Part shown: positions 22,557 to 34,220 of the stretch, in pieces
Layout of the letters: every line of letters starts with the position of its first letter
Position numbering within the stretch: position 1 is the stretch's first letter
From: Coleophoma eucalyptorum
Taxonomy: Eukaryota; Ascomycota; Leotiomycetes; Helotiales; Dermateaceae
NCBI GenBank assembly: GCA_026120035.1
Contig: JALRME010000028.1
Location: 191,255-255,254 of the forward strand
DNA: 64,000 bases
Direction of reading: 5' to 3'
Translations under genes and position numbers: made by a program
The notes under the pieces: model-generated
What the model saw: the letters and a program-made list of their open reading frames with translations, nothing else
What the model was told of the DNA's origin: nothing
Database searches by the model: none

Positions 22557-23717
22557 TTATACATCGAGGACAGACTTAAATGCGAGTCCCTCTCTGCCTT
22601 CCTTAACGGTAGCTACAGGTGTGGTCCACGCATCCTGCAACGATCTCAAGTACGACTCAGCAACCTTCAGCCACTTGGCTTTCTCTTGCTGGCTGGCTCC
22701 ATTTCCCTGCCAGACATAGATCTGATATCCGCTGTCGTACACAAACACATCCTCGGACTTGAAGTCCGACTGCATGACCTTCTCTCCGCTCTTGACCGCA
22801 TCAAACTTCAGAGTACCAGACGCATCCGAAAGACGGAAAAGTCGTTTCGGGCGGCGATCCTCCTGCGAGTGAGAGGGGTGTTTGGGTGCTGAAGAAGCGG
22901 TGGAGATCTTGGATTCGGCATTGCCTCCCAAGGCTTTGACCACAATTGATGATCGGGAGTCGGTTTGTGCCAACACCTCCACCTCGGCCTTGCCTTGCCT
23001 CTCGTTGACAATCTCGGAAATCGCCGTTGCAGCTTGCATCTTCTCCATGGGGCTGCAGCTCTTTCCTTGCCAGCTTGTCAACTTCTCGCCCTCATCCAAT
23101 ATGAAGACGTCCTTCTCGTTGAGGCTCTCCCAGGTGGGGTCGACCTCTCGAACAATGATACCACGGCCGCCATCGGAAGTGATCTGGAGAAGACGGAGCA
23201 GAGAGGTCTCTGCTGTTTCGACGTGGTTGAAGCCTGTTGCAGCTCCACCCCGAAGGATGGTCAGACGAGGAAAGAGAGCAAGGAATGAGCGAGATTCAGA
23301 GCCCTGGACTTCGCGGTGTTGGATTGCAGCTCCATGCAAGAACTCGTCCAATTCAACGGTCTTGTATGCGGCGGTGCCGGCTTCGTCCATAGTTGTGTCC
23401 TTTCCGAGCCAGAAGTACAGGTCGTAGGACAGCTCGCGAGCATCAGGGCTAGCTTTGAATGTGCGAAGCACAATATAGGAATCTCCCTCGTGGAAGCTTC
23501 CGTATCTATTTGGTGGCCATGCAATGACTTGGAATTGCTCAATCCTCCATATCTTTATTCCTTCGGTCTTGCCAACCCCTCCATCTTGTTGCCAGGCTGG
23601 CTCAGTGGTGGCGGAATTGTACTTGACGGAGTGGTCAATGTTGGACCCAATAAACTCTACGTTTGAGCCTTCGACTTTGTATTGCTGCAAATGAGTGAGT
23701 CCTTCGTTGGGAGGCAT
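22557..23717 (-). CDS. Gelsolin-repeat actin-binding protein
   Basis: Single exon of 386 residues from ATG 23717. Three gelsolin-like repeats can be seen: G1 about 50-140 (IKIWRIEQFQVIAWP, DSYIVL, LYFWLGKDTT), G2 about 165-245 (LTILRGGAATGF, DVFILDEGEKLTSWQGKSCS) and G3 about 285-380 (KRLFRLSDASGTLKF, DVFVYDSGYQIYVWQGNGAS). A linker with Ser/Lys/Pro (about 255-285) separates G2 and G3. This three-repeat design is that of fragmin/severin and of fungal gelsolin-like proteins, which sever or cap actin filaments in the cytoplasm with calcium. Such genes are present in many ascomycetes but little studied. Confidence 0.88.
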   Translation of the reverse strand: MPPNEGLTHLQQYKVEGSNVEFIGSNIDHSVKYNSATTEPAWQQDGGVGKTEGIKIWRIEQFQVIAWPPNRYGSFHEGDSYIVLRTFKASPDARELSYDLYFWLGKDTTMDEAGTAAYKTVELDEFLHGAAIQHREVQGSESRSFLALFPRLTILRGGAATGFNHVETAETSLLRLLQITSDGGRGIIVREVDPTWESLNEKDVFILDEGEKLTSWQGKSCSPMEKMQAATAISEIVNERQGKAEVEVLAQTDSRSSIVVKALGGNAESKISTASSAPKHPSHSQEDRRPKRLFRLSDASGTLKFDAVKSGEKVMQSDFKSEDVFVYDSGYQIYVWQGNGASQQEKAKWLKVAESYLRSLQDAWTTPVATVKEGREGLAFKSVLDV

Positions 23718-24891
23718 GTTGAGGGGGAAATAAAGTTGATGTTTGGGAGAGTATGTCCTATGAATAACAAATTGGCACGAGAGAGAGTATGTGAAGGTGG
23801 TCCCAGAAATAACGGGAAAGGGCTCACAACCAGTAGGATCGTTTTTCTTGATGCTTTATGATGTCAGGGTTCCTGAAGCTTCATCCTGGACTTCTGAAAC
23901 TTGACATTAGACAGCTGTTGTTTCTTCAGCCCACCACAAGGCTGACCCCAAGCCTTGTGGTGCTCATGGATCCCGAGGTTCTGCCGTTGAGCTCTTGTCG
24001 AACTTATACATCGGTTTAGTAGCTGAGAGTGTGCATCTATCCAAGCTACTCCAAGTTATCGTGCTCTTTGGAACCCTGGTTAGCGGTATGAATGAGAAGA
24101 GTAGATCTTGCCACTATGGATGTGCTCAATAGCAACTGATGCTATCCTCTGAAGCCTTGCAAGACAAGAGAACAGCTACTTAGATCTCACCGTCCAATCT
24201 TAATTCCCCGACTTCCCCAGCTTAAGGGAAGCCAGTTAGCTCTTTCAATGCAATAGCGAAGCCCCAACAACAAGGAAACCGCTTTTGAAGATCCTTGTTT
24301 GTGATACATTCTTGCGCAGGTCTTGTTTTCCCCCAAATATTTCTTAAGTCCCTGATAACACTAAACCGGAAATTCCTCCTCATATAATGCATCGCATAAG
24401 CCGAGGTCTTTTTGGACTTGCATTGTGTGCGTGGACTTGCGTCGCCTCCACTGAAAGGGGACCTCGCATGGGCAAATGTCTCTTCCATAGTCACGGGCAA
24501 GATATGTGGAAGATGTACAGCAGCTTTGATAGACGTGGATCGGGTTTGGTATCTTGCATGACCTAAGAGTCTTTCCCCATTGGATGACTTTTTCCATCGG
24601 CACATATCTGTCGTATATTCTCCAAAAATCCCTGGTATGATGAAGACCCCCTTGATATGATCGCAGCGGTAACATCTCTATGATAAAACCACCTTCCCTA
24701 CCGTAGCACACAGACCAGATATTTGATGTTCACTGTACGGGTATCGCCAGTGTCTTTGTCATTCCTTAACAACTCTGAAGCAGTTCCTGTCAACACTTTC
24801 AGAAAAACAATATCTCAGATTCGGAGCCCTAGAAACCAAGGGTATTTCCGGACTTCTCCTTGCCGGTTAGGCGACTCTTCTTTTGAGGAAT
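23718..24891. other. Intergenic, no supported gene
   Basis: Holds the promoter of the gelsolin-repeat gene and the 3' flank of the next minus-strand gene. Overlapping minus-strand ORFs at 24222-24711 in two frames have no conserved domain and no consistent splicing. Confidence 0.55.
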
Positions 24892-27388
24892 TCATCTTTT
24901 CCTCACTCCCGCATATAGTTGTCCAATAATAGGCATCTCAACGTCTAAACTGGAGAAGCAGCAATGCCCGGGTGTGTCACCTGTTTCGTGGTAAACAGCA
25001 CCCCACATGACACTCTTCTCTGCAACATCAACATCTTCCGCAAGAGGATGACAAGCAGCACTGATTGCCAAGCTATTACTGCCAACAACTGGCAAGCCTA
25101 CTGGGAAACGCCTGAACCCCATCGCAATAACGAAGACTAAAATAGAGGCAGTGAGAACAAGGCTGGTGATGATTCCTGCGGCTGAAAATCCTAATTGGTT
25201 GTTGTAAGGTCCTCCTGCTCCATCTGCGTATCCACCGCCAATGTTGCCTTGCCAGTCATAGACCCAAATACGTACCATAAACAAAGATTCCGAGATGAAG
25301 AAGTGGGTCAGTGTTGAGAATATCAACAGTGGAATACTGTACCGGAAAGGAACTGAAAGCCAGTATGTACTTCTTTGCTCCCCAACGGGATAGCTGACTC
25401 GCAGCGTACGCCGGTGAAATGAGAAGCGGGATAACTCATACGCTCCAAGCATGCACGAAAGCAGACGGTTACTCATGTAGTAAAAGAACACAAAGAGAAC
25501 TTGAGGTGTATTGGCGGCCATAACCATCTGTATCGCACTTTGAAAGTCATCGGCAGGCGTGAAAACACCCGAAACTAGTTCACCAATGGTTTGGTAGTTG
25601 GCTTGACCAATTTGCAAGCTGAAAACTTTGGAGCTGCTCCCTGCGAGAACAAAGGCTCCTATATATGATGCAAAGAATAAGACTATGAAACAACTACGAA
25701 TAGATATTAGTATATTTCTCAACGACAGTCGAAGTATTTGAGACAAACCACAAGTAATAGAACCGCCAATCACCTCCAGGAGCTGCGCTTGACCATTTGA
25801 GCTTGTCACCGTCGAATTGATATGGTAGATTTGACGAATCGTATGGCTTCCTCCGAATCCAATGGAGAAATCGTTGCCAAATACTCGTCTTGAAATCTTC
25901 ACGACCCCAGAGGCATTTCCCTTCGGTTTCTCTGACAGGATTTTGCAGAAACGATGCCGCTGCGTCTCCTAGGACCATAATCGGCTTATCATTCAAGACC
26001 AGTGCTCCAAAAATCATGGATAACAATTTGAGAAGGTTGAAGCAGGTGACACCGAGCAGAAGCACGGGTAGAGACTGTAGTCGACATTGCTCTGGCACCA
26101 CTTGGCTCAAACAATACTCGATATCGAAATTGCCGCTTTGGAGTTCTACCTGCCAGCCGGTGGGATCTGCAGCCACGGATGTTGCCGAACAGTTATCCGT
26201 GTTGATAGTGTCAAGATTCGCGGTGGAGAAGTAGCATGGCCACCGATCTGGAAGCCAAAGGTCAGTCATTCCAAGGCGTTGATTCCATGTTGTACTATTT
26301 CGGGCGCCAAATACTGTGCTGCTATTGGTATGACTACCGTCGAACGTGGCTGCCGTGGTATTGGTAACCATTATCAAGTTCCGTCGGCCGGACAGGAAAC
26401 TACTGCTGTAAGCAGTCAAGCATTCTTTGTTTTCGAGACGTTCCATATTCATGATCTTTAGGCTGCTTTGAAAATCCTGGGCTACATTACAGCTCACGCT
26501 GTCTGTTAAAGTGTATTCATCGGCGGTCCAATTCATATACTCTGCATTGCAGTCGAATTGAGCTGTCTCAAAGTCATTGGCCACTACTAGAGCTATAAAT
26601 TGATTGGCCTGTAGAGTGCTGAATACAACCGAGTTCCAGCTATTGAGTTTGGTATAAGCGAGGGAGACTGTTGCGTTGCAGTTACTTAACTTACAAGAAG
26701 TGCAAAGGAAAAGATGACAGCCATAGAACCAACCAAAGTATGGGACGTCTCCAGCCAACCCGAAATAAATTCCTGATGCTGGGGAGGCCAATATCAAGTG
26801 ATTTTCCGGCTGCGTGCGCCTTGTCAATTTGAGCGCGGTTTGGCGCACCAAGACATTGCATCACGTAGTTACTGCTGCCCAGTAAGGCGGTACTGAGAAT
26901 ATTGATGAGGACATGAAGGGCGGTATTAACTCTTTTGACTTTGGTGCAGCTCCCCGTTAAAAGTGTCCCCACTTGGATTAGATTCCCAGAGTTTTTGAGA
27001 GCAACGATAGTAAGAATAAGATTGATAATGAAGCAGGTTAAGACCCCCAGAGTTGCCCATTTTATGCCAGACGCCCAGCCTTTGGCAGTATCTGTTGATT
27101 TTCTTGTTAGACATGGTAGAAATGCGAATTTTCTTTTAGACTTGCTGTTGGTTATGAGCGGCAGGATCACCCCCAATATGGGTAACCGACTTACGAATGT
27201 ATCGACGCTTTGCCTTCCGATATTTCGGCATCGGCTGTAACGAGCAGCCCCTGATCGCTTTCGGTCGGGGGGAGATCTGGTCTGGAGGATAAGGGTGTCA
27301 ACTCCCATTCTTGCGACTCCTGATCTGGGTGCATGTAGCCAGCACGATTGTCACGCGTTGCGGCGTTGGATAGCGTGACATGGCTCAT
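24892..27388 (-). CDS. Multi-pass membrane protein, DUF6536 type
   Basis: Four minus-strand exons, 27388-27195, 27144-26695, 26639-25749 and 25693-24892, close in phase to 778 residues. The introns use GTAAGTC...ACCAACAG, GTAAGTT...CAATAG and GTTTGTC...ATACTAATATCTATTCGTAG. A soluble N-terminus (about 80 residues) is followed by hydrophobic segments (WATLGVLTCFIINLILTIVAL; LINILSTALLGSSNYVMQCL, a hallmark of the family; ILWLVLWLSSFPLHFF). A long extracytoplasmic-type loop with many N-glycosylation sites and Cys comes next, then further membrane segments (LPVLLLGVTCFNLLKLLSM; CFIVLFFASYIGAFVLAG; SIPLLIFSTLTHFFI; IITSLVLTASILVFVIAMGF). This layout is that of the fungal DUF6536 family, whose function is unknown. 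It is divergent from a Zn2Cys6 regulator gene. Confidence 0.8.
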
Positions 27389-28315
27389 GTTGGCGCAATA
27401 GGTGAAAACGGAACGCAGAGTTTACCATATTGGGCAAGAGCTCTGCTCATAAGTAAGCGCAACAAGATAGGGTCAGAGATTGGCTGTGCCGCTTTTTACT
27501 CCTGTCAGCCGACAGGAGCGTGGCTGAAAAGAACATGAGCAAATAAGAAGCGAGAAAGCAAAATGCACTTTCCCATCGCGCAATTCGAAGCAGAAACACA
27601 GCCCGCAACGCCGGCAGTGCTGAATCTATCAGATGCTAATGCAGGTGCTAGTGTGGCGGTGGACGTAGGCAGGGTAATATAGGGCAAGAAAGTAGGGTAT
27701 CGAAGAGGAAGAAACGGCTGAGATGTATAGTTAAGAGCAGGGGTATAGTTAAGGTGTTAAGATGGGCTATATAGTGATGGGGGTATGGGATAGTAAGATA
27801 GGATCCTTACGGTACAGTGAAGAGGGGGTACTGTGGTGTGGCAGGGCAAGGTAGAGAATATAGGATACATAGCTAGGTCCCGAATGGTCTAGATAGTCAA
27901 GATAAGGTATAGCGGTAGGGTGAGGGAAGACCTGATATAGTACGGTAGAATTAAGATTGGGTACAGTGGTAGGTAGGACAGGTATGATAAGGTACGGTAA
28001 GGTAAGGTAGAGAGTATGGCTAACCTAACCTCACGAGTAAGATTGGATATGGATATACCAACAGGGTGTAGACAACGGTGTAAGGCCAGGCAAAAGCCGG
28101 TACTCACTCTCCTTAAGAGACCGGCGGGAGAGAGAGAAAGTAGGCAAAGGCTGTCGAAGTCGAAGGGTTGTTGGCACCTTGACTGGCACGGTGGCGGGCA
28201 AACACTATCACCTTTTAACCGTTGCTGAGTCAGCCGCGACCGGACTCTTTTAGCTCTGGTCGACCCCGACTCCGCTGCATGTCGCGCCCCTTCCTCTCAT
28301 ATTCCTGCGAGCAAC
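27389..28315. promoter_or_regulatory. Divergent intergenic region with GGTA-rich low complexity
   Basis: 927 bp between the DUF6536 gene (minus) and a Zn2Cys6 regulator gene (plus). From about 27640 to 28015 the plus strand is poor in C and built from degenerate GGTA, GGTATAG and TAAGATAGG words, ending in GGTACGGTAAGGTAAGGTAG (27991-28010). No ORF is supported. Confidence 0.5.
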
Positions 28316-30465
28316 ATGGATACTGACAGCAGTGATAACGTGTCCACGCCTTGGGGTTCGACCGTGTCGCCGCCAGAGTCCAGGGCGTCTCAACCCACCG
28401 AGCCGCCCAGCTCAATGGGTCCCGGCCCCAGGGCGTGTGTAAACTGCGCAACGGCTAAGGCAAAATGTATGTTCCTACCCGAGAACTCGACTTCCAACGG
28501 GAAATGCAGACGGTGAGCAAGCAACCCGACACTCCACCCAAACCAAAAAAAAGAAAAAGAAAAGAAGGCACGCGCCACTAACACTCGCGACCAGTTGCGA
28601 CCGTCTGAACAAGGAATGCATCTTACAGACGCCAGCCGTTAGAAAACGCAAGCCACCAAAGGTCACGTGAGTTTCACCACCCTCCATCCGGTCTGCTCGT
28701 TCTTGGATGATGTCCTGTTTGCTGATTAGGTCGCTTGTAGACGAGTAGCACAACTGGAGGAGAAGCTAGATGGCATTGTGTCTCTATTGAAGTCATCGCA
28801 GAAAAAGTCGCCAGAGAGTGCAAGCCCAGCCCCGGCTGCACCCAACGCTGCCTATGAGTCCATGCCAACCAATCTCATGGCCCCTGGGGCTATGAAATGG
28901 CCCATCACTCCACCTCAGTCTACACCCCAAGCTTATGACCTGGAGCCAAGTTTTAGGATACCTAACATCCAAGTGCCGTCCCATCAGGAGCTGTTTCGTT
29001 CCGACCCGGATTCTCTACTGACGCTTTACCGTGTGTATATGAACGATCAGTTTCCATTTGTGGTGATCCCGATGGAGATGACGGCCAACGACTTGCAGCA
29101 ACAAAAGCCATTTTTGCTGAAAGTAATTATGATGGTTGCCTCAGTCCGGGACATGGCTGGCCAGACCAGAATGGCTGAGGGAATCATGGAATATGTGGCG
29201 CAAAATATGATTTTGAGGGGAGAGAAGAGCCTTGATCTGCTGCAGGGTCTTCTGGTCTTCATAGCCTGGTAAGAAGCATTGAGAAATCCGAACCACTATT
29301 TGGCTAACCATAAGCTCGTAGGTACCATTATCACATCCATCTTGCTCGACGCTTGACTGTGCTCATGCAACTTGCAACTGCACTGCTAATCGACCTTGGG
29401 CTTAATGGAGAATATATCACAACGGCTAAGAGTGACCAGAGTACTCTCAAGGCATTTCCTGAAGACATGCCTCAGTCAAACACACGTACTCTAGAAGGCA
29501 GAAGAGCATTCCTTGGGCTAACCTATATTACTTCCATGTCAGTCTTCTGAGACTATATTTGTTGACTCTGCTGACCCCCCTGCAGTGTTTCTGTATATGT
29601 CAAGCATATGGATGCCTTAAGATTTACAAAGTATGCTGATGTCTGTTGTCGAAGTCTCGAAGAGCATGCACAATATCCATCGGACCAAATCTTGATTCAA
29701 CTCATTCGTTTGCAACATATATCTGAACAGGTCCAAGATGCTCTTCCCCACGAAGACCAATTTGACCTCACGCCAAATACCGCCGCGCCGGTTGCACTTT
29801 GCATTAAGATTTTGCAAAATAAGCTTAACAAACTCCAGTCCAGCTTACCACCGCACTTACAACAAAATGGTAAGTTTCCTCCCGGAACTCACGAACATCG
29901 CTGATGCCCTCTAGTTTTCCTTCTTATGCACTACCACAGTACCTTGATCTTCTTAAACGAGATGGCACTGAGGGTTCCCGTCACGACCCGGCAAGCAGCC
30001 TTGCATACCTGCCTGACATCCATACAAGCATTCCTCTCGCTTCTCGGCTCTATCCGCACGGAGGAGTCGTTTAAGTTTACCTACTGCTACTGGACCCAGC
30101 TGACACATATCTTAATCGTTCTGGGGAAAGTGTCATGCTTCGAGTGTGAAGACTGGGATCTACGCCATGTGCGGGAAGTCCTGGATCTTTCTTTCGTCCT
30201 GGAGGGATTCATCGCCCGCTTCGAGATTACACTGGCGACACGAGGAGACAGCGAACTGTACCGCAGGATCATCCCGAAATTCAAACAGTTTAAGGAGGTT
30301 TTTGAACGGAAGAGGGCCAGCGTGATGAGAGAAGACGAATTCATGGCATCGCACTGGCAACAGATGCACCCGCATAATGATGTTAATTCTTACAATGATT
30401 CCATGCAGCTTGACGAGGCATTCTGGAAGGAGTTAATGGGCGACTGGGGGAATGGATGGCACTAG
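28316..30465 (+). CDS. Zn2Cys6 transcription factor
   Basis: Six exons, 28316-28512, 28595-28666, 28741-29268, 29322-29537, 29586-29869 and 29915-30465, giving 615 residues with phases closed. The zinc cluster spans the first intron: C41-x2-C44-x6-C51-x12-C64-x2-C67-x6-C74; the 12-residue loop is longer than the common 5-9. A short coiled segment follows (VAQLEEKLDGIVSLLKSS, dimerisation), then a Pro/Ser-rich linker and a helical region without the classic fungal_trans signature but with the layout of leucine-pathway-like regulators (FPFVVIPMEM, LLQGLLVFIAWYHYH, LATALLIDLGLN, EGRRAFLGLTYITS). Such proteins regulate nutrient or secondary-metabolite genes; the target is unknown. The divergent DUF6536 membrane protein gene is a candidate by position. 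Confidence 0.85.
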
Positions 30466-31823
30466 ACTCATGTGTAATGCTGAGACGATATAACGTGATT
30501 GAAGATTTCGATAGAAGGGCGCCTCCATGCTGGGAGAGGTCTGGATTTAGAGCAGGGTGGTTTCTTCACAAGCGATCTGTATAATGTTGGTTGCTCCGTA
30601 GCTTTGTACATAGAATAGACATCAAACCCCGGTCGGCGGTGTCGATACCCGGAAATCGAATCTAGCATCCTCGCCCACAGGTTTCTCTAAGTGGTCATCC
30701 AAGGGAGAGCAGGTTTACGTGCCATCTCACGGCAGATGGTCCCCTAACTACGGCCGTACTCGATCCATAACGCGCAAGGAAACCCCGCCGCTGCCTTCAG
30801 CGTTCAGGGACAGGCAGGCCAGGGCGTTGCTCCATGCGCTGACAAATTAAGCGACAATCAAGACAGAGCAGAACTGGTCAACCGATGCCCAACAGAGAGA
30901 GCAACAAGCAACCGTCAGAATACCCAAAACGGACCTCGCAGCTCCAGCACGGATACGTGCTAGAATTGCGAGCACCGCCGTCGGGGCCAAGCCTCAAGCC
31001 CCAAATCTCAAGTCCCAGGAGGTGGGACAAGACCAGAGCCACGCCAGCAAGAACAAGATGCCAAAACGCAAGCGACAAGCCAGCCGATCGGCGTAAGATG
31101 ACGGAGTACCGATCAGCCAGCAGCGCAACGCAAAGGGCTCTAGTGCTTACGAGTGAGAGGGCGGCGGTCGCGCAAAACTGTCCCCGCCATGGCTGGAGAA
31201 GGGATTCGGCACTTTATTATCATTTTTTTCCCAACATCATCCTCACCCCGATTAGGAAAGCACTGCGATATGGACGCCCATTGGCCGCATTGGCGAAAAC
31301 TACGCCTTCGAGGTACAGATCTACAGACACTTGCAGGCGAAGTGTGCTGAGCCACGGCAGATTGCCCAACACCCAAACAACGACCTCTCGTTTAACACTG
31401 GTGATTGTGGTCTTGGGTGCGTTGGAAAGCTGCTGGATGCGCTATCAGCCTTATGCTCTCCCTGGGATGCTGAGCTTGTGCGTGTCGTGGTTGGCCTGGT
31501 TCTGGGAAGGGTCCCGGGGGGACGCTACTCAGCTGGACTGCGAACCCCCCCTGGGATGATGATGCTCATGTATTGAGCTGGGGGGTGCTATACTTTTGGG
31601 ATTTTTGTGGTGTAAGCTCTGGAGCTCTGGAGCTCTGGTGGAGATATAAGAGCTGGCGCGGTTCCTACTGTGAAATCATAACATTTTTGGATTACACTCT
31701 TCATACCTGCTCACTTCTCCCTCATCCCTTGTACTTCATCCATTGCACTGTACTGAACTGCGCGCCTTTCTCCTCGCTTGCCCGAAGAACGATCCGCCCA
31801 AGCACCTCACTGATCCAGCCATA
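30466..31823. other. Intergenic, no supported gene
   Basis: A plus-strand ORF (30885-31559) is of Arg/Ser/Thr-rich random-like composition and overlaps other ORFs in all frames. The right part (31610-31680) has GAGCTCTGGAGCTCTGG direct repeats and GATATAAGAG, probably promoter of the next gene. Confidence 0.5.
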
Positions 31824-33368
31824 ATGGGCCACCACCACTCGACATCATCATCGAGCTCCGTTACCTGTCCAGTAACTGACACCAGCAATGATCCCGCCAT
31901 CGTCCCTTTGGTGGGGAATATGACCTTCCACACCCTTTCCATGATCATTGGCGGCGCCTGCGCAGCGCTCGCTTCCATCGTGGCCATCTTCCTCATAATC
32001 CACCACGCGACGCATTTTTCGAACCCAGCCGAGCAGAAGCAGTAAGTGAATGCCCGAATCCATTCCCAATTCCCCCCAAACCAAGGCGGGGAGGGAGGTT
32101 TTTTTATTCCTTTTACTTTCATTCAAAGAGCCATTTACTCACAAGATGTGAATTTTAGGATCATTCGAATATTGTGCATTATCCCCAGCTTTGCACTCAT
32201 TGCCTTCTTGTCTATATGGCTTGACTCAGCTGCCGAGTACCTGAAGCCGGGATTGAGCGTGGTGGAAGCCTTCCCACTCGCAGCTTTCTTCCTGCTCATG
32301 TCTACGTACTGCGTGCCGGACGAGGATCTGAACAGCCGCGAGGCATTCTTCTCACAGTTGGAGCTGCGGAACAGGAAGGGCGTTGCTCAGAGTGGTGGAA
32401 GTCTAGGCTGGTATCGCGTAAGTTTCCCAAGCCCGCGCCTGGTGGTGTGCCCATCTCTCTATTTTGCCCTGAGGGCAATTCCAATGGGAGAAGAAGCACG
32501 AGGATGAAATTGGGGAAAAAAAAGTACCTTTTTGCTAACATGGGGTTTTTTGCACAGCAACGATCCTTCCTCGTCCTCCAATTCATCCCCGTTTCTATCC
32601 TCCTGTGGATTGTCGCCGTCATCACGCTGGCTACCGGCCACTTCTGCAGCACCTCGAACAATGTGCACTTTGCCCATATCTGGGTCACGATTATCACCAC
32701 CATCTCGACCATTGTGTGCATCATGTCGATCCTGGCTTTCTACAAGCGCATGAAGCCAACGCTGCAGCCGCACAAGACCATGGCCAAGCTGATTTCCTTC
32801 AAGCTGATTGTGTTCTTGAATTTCTTGCAAACGGTAAGCCCCAGTCCGAGTTTTGAGTTCTACCCAAGAGAACCCCCCTAAAGACAAATAAAACAAAAGA
32901 CTAATTCTGGAATTTCAAAAATAGCTCATCTTCTCCTTCCTAAACTCCTCCTCGCATCTGAAACCCAGCACCCATCTCTCCTACAACGACCTCAGCATCG
33001 GCATTCCCAACCTGCTACTCTGCATTGAGATTCTGCTGTTCACGCCGCTGTTCCTCTACGCCTACTCGTCCTCGCCCTACATCCTACGGGGGCTGGCACG
33101 CAACACGCCCAGCGCCGAGTACTACATGGGCGGTGTCGGCGGCTTGAGCGCCATCTGGGATGCGCTGAACATCGTGGACATTGCGATGGCGCTGAATACC
33201 GGATTCAAGACCAAGATCAGTCGCCGAAGTGGTGCAAGAAATACCCGTGGGGGTGCATACCAGATCCCGCTGGGACGAGAGAGTCCCGAGTACATGCCCG
33301 AGGATCTGGGCCGGACAGCTTATAAGCCAAGGTCGAGCTTGCAGCATTTGCGACATGAGGAGGTTTAA
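31824..33368 (+). CDS. Ost-alpha/TMEM184-family membrane protein
   Basis: Four exons, 31824-32041, 32159-32417, 32558-32833 and 32925-33368, give 398 residues. Seven or so membrane segments are visible (LSMIIGGACAALASIVAIFL; IIRILCIIPSFALIAFLSIW; FPLAAFFLLMSTYC; FLVLQFIPVSILLWIVAVIT; IWVTIITTISTIVCIMSILA; LISFKLIVFLNFLQTLIFSF; IPNLLLCIEILLFTPLFLYA). The motifs IPS..A..S, FKLIVFLNF.Q and the late Ala/Tyr-rich segment fit the organic solute transporter alpha family (PF03619), found in fungal vacuolar or plasma membranes. The N-terminus has a Ser run and N-glycosylation sites; the C-terminus is cytosolic with basic residues. Substrate unknown. Confidence 0.88.
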
Positions 33369-34220
33369 AAAGAGACTGTGTTTTTTGGTAGAGGGTGGTG
33401 GCCATTGATCGTAAGGGATATTCTGGAGAAGGCGTTTCAACCTGGTAATCATTAGTGTGCTGGCTGCCTTTTGCGGCATTTTGAGTATTTCGGAGTGTGT
33501 AAAGAGTAGATACCAAGGAACATCAAAATTATAAGCATTTTCTTATCCATCTGAAAATGGGCTGCATAATCCGGGAGGAGAATCAAAAGAACTGTTGATA
33601 TGCTTAATAAGCTGCCCTGCACAAGTCCAAGATCCTCATCGGCCTTGCTGATTTCGAAATAGAGACAGCATGGGTTAGCCCACACCACGCCACAATAAGT
33701 AAACGGCGATGGCGCGAACTTTTTTTTATTCAAAATGCCGTGTAGAACTATGATCCAAGAACCCCGTCCTTTAGACTGAACCAAGCCACCGCGCCCCCAT
33801 AAACAAAGACCAGGTACAAAATGACGAACACCAATGATTTCTCCCAAATTATTTGCAAGACCCCGGTTAAAGAATATGAAGAAATAATACTTGATGGGCG
33901 GGTATAACAATGCAGCGAGTAAACAAATAAACAACAAATATATCCCAGACAAATGGCACTAAAGTCCTTCCAAGTATGGCGCTATGATACAGGTGATTAC
34001 GCTGGAAATCGTTGACGATGGCCAGCCATGAACGTGCACAGGGAGCGATGGTGACTACATCTCGTCCCTTCCCTGGTGTTAGCTGATTTTGTTGGTGTGG
34101 GAAAGAGATATTCCTCCAGACAAATCTGTAGCTGTGATTATGTATCATGTAAATCGGCTCGGCTTTGCTAGGTAAGATGAGTGGTTCCGATGAGTCTCAG
34201 AACCCTACTCACAAGCCTTT
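33369..34220. other. Intergenic between convergent genes, no supported gene
   Basis: 3' flanks of the Ost-alpha-like gene and the PtaB gene. The minus ORFs at 33452-33952 and 33867-34148 are hydrophobic or random and lack motifs. An A-rich tract (TTTTTTTTATT at about 33720) occurs. Confidence 0.55.

Noticed and set aside
24222..24711. Overlapping minus-strand ORFs of 116 and 127 codons
   Set aside because: Two frames overlap with no conserved motif; composition is not coding-like.
30885..31559. 224-codon plus-strand ORF starting with ATG
   Set aside because: Arg/Ser/Thr-rich random-like composition, no domain, no splice structure, competing ORFs in other frames.
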